Source: Vesta saturnalis
Taxonomy: Eukaryota; Arthropoda; Insecta; Coleoptera; Lampyridae
NCBI GenBank assembly: GCA_036346205.1
Contig: JARFJB010002137.1
Coordinates: forward strand, 430,501-494,500
Direction of reading: 5' to 3'
DNA length: 64,000 nucleotides
Of the stretch, positions 11,600 through 19,667 are shown piece after piece. The translations under genes were made by a program, and so were the position numbers. The notes beneath the pieces are model-generated. The model was not told the origin of the DNA. It saw only the letters and a program-made list of their open reading frames with translations, and searched no databases. Each line of letters opens with the position of its first letter. The first letter of the stretch is position 1.

Positions 11600-12000
11600 A
11601 ATTTTGGGAATTAACTGTGCCATCCAGGAGAAAGGAAGCCTCATCAGTGAATATTTTTGTATGCAAACTACAAAGTATTAAATTTTATTTCTGCCCTGAG
11701 TTCCATGTGAATTGTTGATCCATCCATTAGCATCAAGTTTTTAAGATTGTTACTAATCCCTGGTACGGGTCTTGCAGGAAATTCAGCTGCAAATATGTCG
11801 CGCACATTTCTTAAACTTTTACCCAATTTTCACATTTTCAATGGCATTTATCAATATGTGCTAGTCATGTTGCCTAAATTCTACAATGGTTTGATGTGGA
11901 CCATTTAAAAAGATACATACGGTAATTGTACGCATGTGTTCTCTTAAAAGAACTTCTCGGAATAGAAAATATATATGGGGTGTGGTTTCTTTGCAAATTC
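11600..12000 (-). pseudogene. Mariner-type transposase relic
   Basis: On the minus strand AEFPARPVPGISNNLKNL (about 11795-11740) resembles the N-terminal FPxRPVPG region of an insect IS630/Tc1/mariner family. FTDEASFLLDGTVNSQNYR (about 11655-11598) is the first catalytic motif with its Asp intact. The stretch between them is far shorter than in relatives and has stops. No second or third motif is seen downstream. No termini were found. Confidence 0.65.
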
Positions 12001-12519
12001 ACTAGTCTCTAATATGAAACATAATTAATAATAAATTAATTAATTAAATTAATATTAACTAATAATTAATTAATAACATAAAATAGGTTAGTTTTCATTT
12101 CAATTTAACATTATTCACGCATTTTTTAAACAGTTATATTTAAATTATTTATTTCTAATAATTATTTATCTTGCAAACGTTGATCAACCTTATTATTAAA
12201 CCTAAAAATAATCATGCTCCTATCTCATTTTTCAAACATGCTGTGATAACTGCAGTTTTCCGGATAATAATTTTCGGTATCTGAGTTACAGCTGTGGCAC
12301 CTGAACAGCTGAACAACTCTTCTGTATGGTAAAGAATTTATTGTAATGATGATAATGATAATCACACAGAAACCTATTTCAGTAAGGAAGATCTCCGTGG
12401 TGACTCATAAGTTTGAGGGAAAGTGAGTTTGACTGTTTTCAAAATTTTTCCATCTACAACAATTTAACGAACACCTGGTACTAACAATATTGTCGAACTT
12501 AAAAATGGAGATAATTTAG
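12001..12519. other. AT-rich spacer
   Basis: Contains palindromic ATTAAT runs at about 12017-12090. No gene seen. Confidence 0.5.
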
Positions 12520-12832
12520 TTAAGCGAGACATACACGCTAGGGTGTACTTGACAGGTTTTCCTGTATTGTTCAACTACGCACGTAAACCGGAGCGTGTAT
12601 GTTACACAACTATGCAGGTTTCCACACCCGTTCAAGCAATCTGAGAAAATATGAATTTTGATATTTTTTGCCCGTGGATATACCTGTGCAGCTTAACTGT
12701 GTAAGCAAAACTGAGCGTGTGTGGCGGTCGCTTTCATATGCGTCAGTGGTCCGGTAATTGCTGGTGGGGAACGACACGCCGCGCTCTATTGTGCATGTCA
12801 TCATCATTTCGTAAGCGGAATTCAATCATAGA

Positions 12833-13134
12833 GGAGTTTTTTTAAACGCTTATTCATCTGAGTATTGTCTGTGGCGAGTTAAAAGTAAAAAATACCATGA
12901 TAAAAATAAAAGAGCGCATCTACGAAAAACTATTAAACAAATTAAAAGAGTCAAATGCAACAAAGGAGGATGTAATAAAAAAATTAATAGTCTGCGGAGT
13001 AATGTGCGAAAAGAAAAGAAGAAATGTGAAAAATCCACAAACTCGGGAGCATCTAGAGACGATGTTTATAAACCAACATCGTGGTATTACGATTTTGTCA
13101 ACTTTCTCCCAGTTCAACGTTCTCCTTGAGATTT
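12833..13134 (+). pseudogene. MADF-domain accessory protein of the Harbinger element
   Basis: The plus strand first reads VCGELKVKNTMIKIKERIYE and KLLNKLKESNATKEDVIKK, the first half of a MADF DNA-binding domain. After a frame change in an A-run near 12985 it continues INSLRSNVRKEKKKCEKS and SGASRDDVYKPTSWYYDF, the second half, ending VNFLPVQRSP and a stop. MADF or Myb-like proteins help Harbinger transposases bind their termini. The domain is almost complete, but one frameshift breaks it and there is a stop just before the first residues. The start codon cannot be fixed. Confidence 0.8.
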
Positions 13135-13261
13135 AATATCTAATATGGATAATGGTGATGAAGATGGCTGGTACGTAAAAACATGTTTTTAATGTACATA
13201 TACTTTAGCACATAGGGTATATTTATTTAATAAACAATTTATATTAATTGAAAGTACAAAA

Positions 13262-14576
13262 TTATAAATAGATATGAGCTTTTCCTAAACTAAAACAATC
13301 TTGCCACGGAACTTTGCCTTCATTAATGAAGTAATTTGCGAATTCAAGCCTCACATTTTTTGCATCATTCATAACATTCGCTTGAGCTCGTCGCTGTAAC
13401 ATTTCCATGTTTGTATCTGTGGAATCATAGCCCGTGGAGATCATAGTACCAGTTTCTGTATTTTCTTGATAAGAGCATACCGGGGCGGATAACATCTTGG
13501 TGTGTGTTCTATTAAAAAATTATGCAGAACGCACGTAGCCATAACAATTTTTTCTATGTTCTCTGTCTTTACGTTTATCGCGGTGTGGTACATTCGAAAT
13601 CATGTAGACAAAATGCCAAATGCGTTCTCAACGATACGTCCGCTCGAGACAATCGATAGATAAATATTTTGCGTTCATGTGAATCCAAATCTGCTTGTCG
13701 AAATGGTTTTAACGTATCAATTCTTAAAGGGAATGTATCATCAGTAATAAATACATATGGGAGGCACCTGGAGCTATCTTTGAGAGTTTCGCTCTTTGGA
13801 AGTTTTAATGTTTTATTCTGCAACTTTGCCAAAAACTTGATATCCTGCAGGGCACCTCCATCAGAAATCCTTCCATTTGTACCAAAATGAACTAGCAAAA
13901 ATCTGTATCTTGCTTCTACTATTAACATGAGAACCATGCTGTGTTTGTTTTTATAATTGTAACAACAACTTTCACCAGGTGGGACTATGTCAATACGCTT
14001 TGCGTCAATCGCACCTAAGCAATAAGGAAAGTTCCATCTATCTTCAAATAGATCTACTATCTCCTTTCATTTTTCAGTTGAATTATGAACCATAAAATTA
14101 ATGACGTTATTTGAAGCTGAGATGAGACGTTTAAATCATGGCAACTATAATATAGGCCGATATAAGCCTTAGTACAGGCCAATACACACCTTCACCAATG
14201 CTCAGTCCCAACTCTCGCTGGACAAGAGAGAGCCCTAGTGCGTCACTCTGCATGATTTAACATTGATTTTAGTTTGCATACCTTCAGATAATCATTTTTA
14301 AAACCTGATAAATGGCATCACACGTTTTTGGTATGATTCTGCCAAGAGCTTAAGGTGGTATTATGGCAGAATATTCGAGACCTTCGAATGTTCTCCCTGT
14401 TGCTGATAACTGTTTGAGATACGTCGTTTCATCATTCGTAAATAATTGTGGTAGTCTTTCGGCTCAAATTTCATTTCTTTTAATAACTTGACATGAGTGT
14501 GTAGTCTTCTTTTCAGTAGCCAAACTTTTTGCCACTTTTCACGGTATCTTCGTTTAAATTTCCTTTTCTTCAGCAT
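13262..14576 (-). pseudogene. Harbinger DDE transposase (HARBI1-like)
   Basis: The N-terminal part (14576-14361) reads WLLKRRLHTHVKLLKEMKFE and DYHNYLRMM, typical of the HARBI1 N-terminus. After a 130-bp insertion the text resumes with DLFEDRWNFPYCLGAIDAKR (about 14060-14000), bearing the first catalytic Asp. Next come CCNYKNKHSMVLMLIVEARY and FGTNGRISDGG (about 13875), with the second Asp. YVFITDDTFPL and IFIYRLSRA (about 13670) follow, the latter just before the expected catalytic Glu, which is lost to a frameshift. The C-terminal piece (13495-13262) ends VRLEFANYFINEGKVPWQ. About 120 codons of the core remain open (13575-13937). Frameshifts and the insertion make it inactive, but it is among the better preserved transposases here. 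Confidence 0.92.
14131..14260. repeat. 130-bp inverted-repeat insertion within the Harbinger transposase
   Basis: Ends TTAAATCATGGCA (14131) and TGCATGATTTAA (ending 14260) are inverted copies with one extra base. The interior does not read as transposase and contains a smaller hairpin CTCTC...GAGAG near 14212-14231. It sits between the N-terminal and catalytic parts, so it is either a small MITE or an intron remnant; the inverted ends favour a MITE. Confidence 0.5.
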
Positions 14577-14752
14577 AAGAACAATAAACCTATTAGCGCT
14601 AGTGCGTTGAAATCCAGCGTCGCTGCAGGGTCATGGTCTTAACTGAGAGTTTGTACAGGTTACCGTAGTGTATTGAGTAGCTTAGTTTACCTGACCGGTG
14701 TAACTGTACAGTAAACCTGTCAGATACACCATATCGTGTATGGCTCGTTTTA

Positions 14753-15159
14753 TCTCCCTTCTCAAAAATGTATTTATAGTAAAAAACAACACTTTCCGCT
14801 CGTCAACGTTGCCAACAGCACTGAACTTACCTCTAGAACATCTAGAATTAGTACGATTCAAAATGATGCAAGGCCTGTATTAATAAAATTAATAATAACG
14901 TGTATGCATGGTTTGAACATTTTCAGCATTTTCAACGGAGACGGCGCAAGGATCATAGTCTAATGATAAAGACTCGTTCGAATTCGAATGAACGTCAAAT
15001 TAAGAAATTTTGATTTTGATATCTCTTAGTTAAACTCCAGTCCAATAAATTTATCTGCCAAATAATTTATATTGGCAAGCTAGGAAGTTATCTTCCAAAT
15101 AACGTCATGAAGAGTTTATTAGCAGATGGATTTAATATATTAAACAAATTAGTCGAGTA
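14753..15159. other. Intergenic, nothing recognised
   Basis: AT-rich spacer between the Harbinger element and the inverted dispersed repeat. No gene is supported. Confidence 0.5.
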
Positions 15160-15355
15160 TATTTCATAGATCATTTACGTTATTGTCATTTTTAAAGTTG
15201 TAGTTATGGTCACTCTTAAAGTTGATAGTTACGGTATAGTTTGTGATCAAGTTGGGCTTCTCGTAATGTGTTGTGGTAAGTCTAAAATTAACTTGGGGCT
15301 GGTTGTTATGTGATTTTGGCGGTATGGTCGTTAGGTATTGTGGTCAGATCCAACG
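15160..15355 (-). repeat. Dispersed repeat, copy 2 (inverted)
   Basis: On the minus strand this reads CCCCAAGTTAATTTTAGACT, ACCACAACACATTAC, AGCCCAACTTGATCACAA and TTTAAAAATGACAATAAC, in the same order as copy 1 at 10240-10600. Unit spacing differs and it is shorter. Copies 1 and 2 face each other about 4.6 kb apart with the Harbinger element between them. Confidence 0.7.
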
Positions 15356-16168
15356 TGATATGCTAACTTCTTTCTAGAACATGGTACTTGGATTATGGTG
15401 TCAAATATTTTATATTGACTTAAACCCTGCGCAATACCTCATTATTTTCAATACACATCAATGGTTTTCAACTGACATATCGACCAAATTTATTTTATTC
15501 ACTTTTTATTTTTATACTTCTTTTGTTTGTTTTGATTTTAACGCGGCTTTAGTTAATTATGAACTAAATTTAGGAAAGTAATTTCACGCTAAACTTTTTA
15601 TAGTGCAAGGCAATCATATAATTATTATCTAAGTAAACGATAATGGTTATTTCAGTTTTATTTTATTTATATTGGATTCGTTTTATACGTTTGCGCAAAG
15701 GTACGTTAATTATTTCTTTTCTTTTATTTACAGGCAGAAACATTGGTTGTAAATAGTTTCCATTATAAATGCCTTTCTTATACGTGCTCTGCAGTAGTGT
15801 GCAAACTTTGCGCAACATTGATACTACTAGCACCAAAAGTTTCAATTATTTATTTCAAAATTTTAAATTTCAATTATATTGTATTGTAAAGAACGTAAAT
15901 TATTGACGGTAAATTAATGTTTGCTTGGATTCAAGTGAAAACATACGAATAGTAACTAAATTGTACCAAATGACGTGATAATTACGAGAATGTGTACTGT
16001 ATAAATAATATCGCAAAAACGTAATATTACTACTGTTTGGCATTATAAAATAACAAAACTTTGATTTTCTAAAGTATTTGATAGCTTTGCCGTTTACAGA
16101 GTTACATCTAAACAATGAATCCTAATTAAAAATGATTATTAATTTTATTAAATACATAAATAAAAGTT
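15356..16168. other. Intergenic, nothing recognised
   Basis: AT-rich with no supported gene. Short open frames of 60-71 codons on either strand show no recognisable motif. Confidence 0.45.
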
Positions 16169-16242
16169 CACCTCGAGTAGGATTTGAACCTACGACATCT
16201 ACTTTGGTAGAGTAGCGCTCTAACCAACTGAGCTATCGAAAT
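16169..16242 (-). tRNA. tRNA or tRNA-like gene, anticodon read as ACC
   Basis: On the minus strand the sequence folds into a full cloverleaf. The acceptor stem pairs ATTTCGA with TCGAGGT (two G-T wobbles). The D arm is GCTC/GAGC around AGTTGGTTA. The anticodon arm is CTACT/AGTAG with loop CTACCAA. The T arm is GTAGG/CCTAC with loop TTCAAAT. The A box (TAGCTCAGTTGG) and B box (GGTTCAAATCC) are near consensus, and a TTTT Pol III stop follows five bases downstream. The loop puts ACC (Gly) at the anticodon, a form eukaryotes almost never use. The acceptor and D arm resemble tRNA-Tyr. It may be a drifted copy or a SINE head. No CCA is encoded, as expected for a eukaryote. Confidence 0.7.
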
Positions 16243-17020
16243 ACAATACAATCGATGTAAATTTTGTCTTTATATATGTAGAACTGATGTAAATTCTAAA
16301 AGAGATTACAGTCAAATTACTTATATTAATAGAATGTGAACCTGAAATATCACAAGGATTCACACATACCAAAGCAACTTGACTAATATCCTAATCAACG
16401 ACATAACTGTGTATAAGGAATTTATTATGTTCACGCCTAACGAAGTGTTAGTTTTACACATACAAGTAATCTGTAATTAAAAAAAAAAAACGTAGTATGT
16501 ACTAAATGTGATATTGTTATATTAACATTCACTGTCAGATAATTTAAGTTTTCTTTTCTTCATAATGAAATATTTTTCACCACGTCTCTGAATTTAGTGT
16601 GTATGCATTTGAACGATCAATGTGAAATATTCAAGGACATTTATTGTATATCACCTGTAGTCATATAGTAGGCACTACATTAGCTTTTGCTTTTTAGTAC
16701 TCTGATTTCTGACACCAAACTACAGATCAACTGTAATTGTACATAATGCTGCAATGTATTCTTCCCCGCGTGTGTTGGAAACTAAAATTATACAATCCCG
16801 GAAAACTCCTAATGTCTAATGCAACCATATGCAACAATAATAAAATACTTATCTTTTTTGGGTTTTTTTAATTTTTAATTTTTTAATAAGAAAAGCTTTT
16901 TTACAATTAGAGTAGGAGATATTAACAAGAAGGATCTAATTTACAATTTAATTTGTAACCCTGTGTTAATAATAACAAGATTTTATTGAGAATTAAAAAA
17001 AAAGTGTAGGTAAACTTAAA
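16243..17020. other. Intergenic, nothing recognised
   Basis: AT-rich sequence with A and T runs (16480-16491, 16855-16890). No gene seen. Confidence 0.5.
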
Positions 17021-17099
17021 ATTAAAATTCTGTATTATAAGTGTTTTGTAACTGTGGTTTCCTATTAGTGGAGTTGATTGGCCTATTTCCACAGTTTAT

Positions 17100-17160
17100 G
17101 CTTTTTGAGCGCGACGTTTCGGAAGCGGACTCTGCTTCTGTCATCAGGCTTAGTCCTGAG
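17100..17160 (-). ncRNA. Hammerhead-ribozyme-like motif in the PLE terminal repeat
   Basis: On the minus strand, CCTGATGA (17148-17141) is followed by a GAAGC...GCTTC stem (17138-17134 with 17126-17122), then CGAAAC (17121-17116) and GTC (17115-17113). This is the conserved CUGANGA / GAAA / GUC order of hammerhead cores, and such ribozymes are known in PLE terminal repeats. Stem III would be very short (ACGT, self-complementary), so cleavage would probably need a dimer. Confidence 0.6.
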
Positions 17161-17216
17161 AAGGACTGTTTTCGCACTTGCCACTGAGCCACGGAGTAAT
17201 CCAATATATATATTTT

Positions 17217-17252
17217 ATAACTTATATATATATATATATATAAATATATATA
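17217..17252. repeat. (TA)n microsatellite in the PLE terminus
   Basis: TATATA tracts interrupted by AAATATATATAAA; simple repeat next to the terminal repeat. Confidence 0.7.
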
Positions 17253-17278
17253 AAACTTTTTCATGGTTGCGCAGAAGT

Positions 17279-17935
17279 TTATTGCGCATGTTGCGCAGTA
17301 ACTTCTTGCGCAGGTGTATTGCGCTTAAGCTCTTCGTGCATTATTGGAATCCATATGGGTTTCATTTCTACGCTAGCTTGACTTATTGGATTTTCTGCTA
17401 GTGCGATGTATGTGGCTTCTTTGAGTTTTCGACGAGTTGTGTTCTCGTCCGTTGCCACTATCTGTATGTTATCCCATTGGATGTGGTGGTCTTCGTTCCA
17501 GACATGTTCGGCGATTCTTGATCTTTCTATTTCGCCCTTGCGGACGTTGTTCTTGTGTTCCTGTGTTCTCAATTTGAGTGGTATACTGCTCTCTCCTATG
17601 TATGCTCTGCCGCATTCGCATGGTAGGTTATATACACAATTCTTGGAATTCTGATCTTCATTGTATGGTTTGGTTTTGGTGAGTATTCCCCTGAGCGTTC
17701 TGGTCGATTTGAAGGCAGTGCGTATCTTGTATTTGCTGCCTATCCTTCGTATTTTGTCTGAGGTACCTTGTATATATGGTATAATCGCTGTATGCCATTT
17801 TCTTTGAGTGTCCTAGCGATATTTTCTTTTTCTTTGTTCAGGTCCTTTTGTTTTGAGCATATCGTTTTTGCTCTATCGTACAAGCATTTTGCCACACCTA
17901 ACTTCACGTTTTTGTGGTGATTGGAGTTGTAGTGT
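17279..17935 (-). pseudogene. PLE linker and GIY-YIG endonuclease
   Basis: This continues the reverse transcriptase polyprotein in shifted frames. The linker VKLGVAKCLYDRAKTICSK runs to TLKENGIQ (about 17800), where a second one-base shift occurs. Then come IIPYIQGTSDKIRRIGSKYK and FKSTRTLRGILTKTKPYN. The nuclease proper follows: CVYNLPCECGRAYIGES (about 17640-17590, the GIY-YIG-equivalent motif with CECG), LRTQEHKNNVRKGEIERSRI with the catalytic Arg region, AEHVWNEDHHIQWD and RRKLKEATYI with the catalytic Glu. It ends at 17279. GIY-YIG nucleases of PLEs nick the target DNA for priming. Confidence 0.9.
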
Positions 17936-19190
17936 ACCTCCCCGTGTGGGTAGGTTTCCTGTATACACTTGTCGTGAAAGTGTTGTCATTCCTGTGTACT
18001 AGTACATCCAGTAATGGCAGTTTTTGTTCCGACTCCAATTCCATTGTGAATTTTATGGAGGGTGCGCGGCTATTTAGATGATCTAGGAATTCATCTAGCT
18101 TATGCTTGCCGTGTTGCCAAACTACGAAGGTATCGTCCACGTATCTAAGCCACATCCTTGGTTTCTCTGTGAATTCGGATATCGCTTGTTCTTCAAAGTC
18201 TTCCATATATATATTGCTCACTATGGGTGATAGTGGGGAACCCATTGCCATCCCAAACTCATGTTGGTAGAATTTGTCTTCTACCTGGAAATATGTAGTT
18301 CTAATGCATATTGTCAGAAGTTCCATTATTGTGTTTACCGAGAGTTGCGTTCGTTCGTCTAACGTTTCATCCTTTTCTAGCTTGTCTCTTATGATAGTTA
18401 GTGCCTTATCGGTAGGCACATTTGTGAATAGACTCACAATGTTGAAGCTTACCAGTATTTCTTCGTGGTTTAGTTGGAAGTTTCTGATGGTTTCCACGAA
18501 GTGCTGCGTATTCTTGACCATAGACTCGGTTTTTCCCGATAAGGGTGTGATGATACCTAGCAGATAGTGTGCTAATGGGTGGCAAGGTGAATTTCTCGAG
18601 CTCACAATTGGTCTCAGAGGAATTCCCTGCTTATGAATCTTTGGTAGGCCGTACAGATGCGGAGGTTTGCTGTAGTGTGGGGTAAGTCTAGTTCTCTGGT
18701 AGTCGGAGAACTCCCCCTTATGTTTCGCCAGCGTCAGGTATATCCGTCTTTCGATTGATGGTGTGGGGTCTTTTGGTATTTGTTTGTACTCGCCCCCGTC
18801 TAGTAGTTCTTGGATCTTACTGTTGTAAGTGTCCATATCCATTACCACAGTCGCGTTTCCTTTGTCTGCCGGGAGAATTTTGATCGATGGGTCATTCTTA
18901 AGGGAAATGACCGCTCTCCTTTCTAGGTTAGAGAGGTTAGGTTTAGTTCGCCTAGATGAATCTAGGACTGATCTAACCTTACTTCTGTATTCTTCGGCTT
19001 CTTCAGGATCTAATTTCGAAGCTGTTTCTTCGACTGCGGTTATTAAATCTACTTTCGGAATATACCTCGGTGTTATCGCATAGTTCAAGCCTTTGTCCAG
19101 AACCTGCATTTCGTTTTCGTTCAACTCTCGTTTGGAGATGTTTATGACAGTGTTTTTTCGATCGATGTTGGTTCTTTCTTTTCCTTCATT
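17904..19190 (-). pseudogene. PLE reverse transcriptase (telomerase-like RT)
   Basis: Open for more than 406 codons. Numbering from an internal start at 19124, PHLYGLPKIHKQGIPLRPIV lies near residue 160 (PLE-typical finger motif) and SFNIVSLFTNVP near 230, where relatives have the first catalytic Asp (here Asn: FN for FD). GMAMGSPLSPIVSNIYME is at 291-308. The catalytic RYVDDTFVV is at 327-335, followed by the thumb with PLLDVLVHR and VYRKPTHTGRY. It ends early by a one-base frameshift near 17935; in the next frame YNSNHHKNVKLGVAKCLYDR continues the protein into the linker. Open text runs upstream to about 19187 (NTVINISKRELNENEMQV). The FD-to-FN change, if real, would remove a catalytic residue. 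Confidence 0.93.
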
Positions 19191-19617
19191 AGCTTTTCAG
19201 TTTCTTTGTGGTTTCCTTGTGCATTCCTTGGTTTCTTCGAAAATTTTTACTTCGGTACCGATTTAATTCCTATTAAAGTTTTTGTTAACTGGTTTTTCAA
19301 TGGTTTCCCTAATTCGTTTATTGGTTTGAGCGGACTTTCGGAACGGTTGTTCCTATTCGGCTTTTTGGAATACGTTTCGCTTAGCTTCTTGGTTATTATA
19401 ATTTTTCCTGCATTGGATTTTGATTCAACCCTGGGTATTTACTTTGTTACACCTTTGCCAGAGGAAGGTTAATTTTTTAATTATTTTAATTTAATTTTTA
19501 AAACTTTTCCCTTTAAAATTTTTAACTTCCCGTACCGAAGTTACTTAATTCAAATTATAAGGTTTTGTTAACTTTTTCCTAATTTAAATTAAAGTTGATG
19601 GTTATTTTCCACATTTA

Positions 19618-19667
19618 TCCTTTTTCGCCTTTCGAAAGGCGGATCGGTTCCGTCACCCAGGCTTAAC
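19618..19667 (-). repeat. Damaged second PLE terminal repeat (PLTR) copy
   Basis: TTTTTCGCCTTTCGAAAGGC and then GGATCGGTTCCGTCACCCAG lines up with TTTTTGAGCGCGACGTTTCG and the following 17121-17152 text if several one-base losses and gains are allowed; both end CAGGCTTA. Same orientation as the intact copy. The differences are mostly indels in short runs. Confidence 0.6.

Larger units (their letters stand above)
12523..14749. mobile_element. PIF/Harbinger element, 2.23 kb
   Basis: Inverted termini start AGCGAGACATACACGCTAGG at 12523 and, on the complement of the right end (14749), AACGAGCCATACACGATATG. The inverted match continues through GTGTAyyTGACAGGTTT. Direct TTA copies flank both sides (12520-12522 and 14750-14752), the usual Harbinger target. 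Both terminal regions contain further ACAGGTTT/AACCTGT copies, probable subterminal transposase-binding motifs. Inside are the two genes expected for the family in insects: a MADF-domain ORF (+) and a DDE transposase (-), convergently arranged. Confidence 0.93.

Noticed and set aside
18274..19083. Plus-strand frames of 84-97 codons
   Set aside because: Antisense shadows of the Penelope reverse transcriptase.
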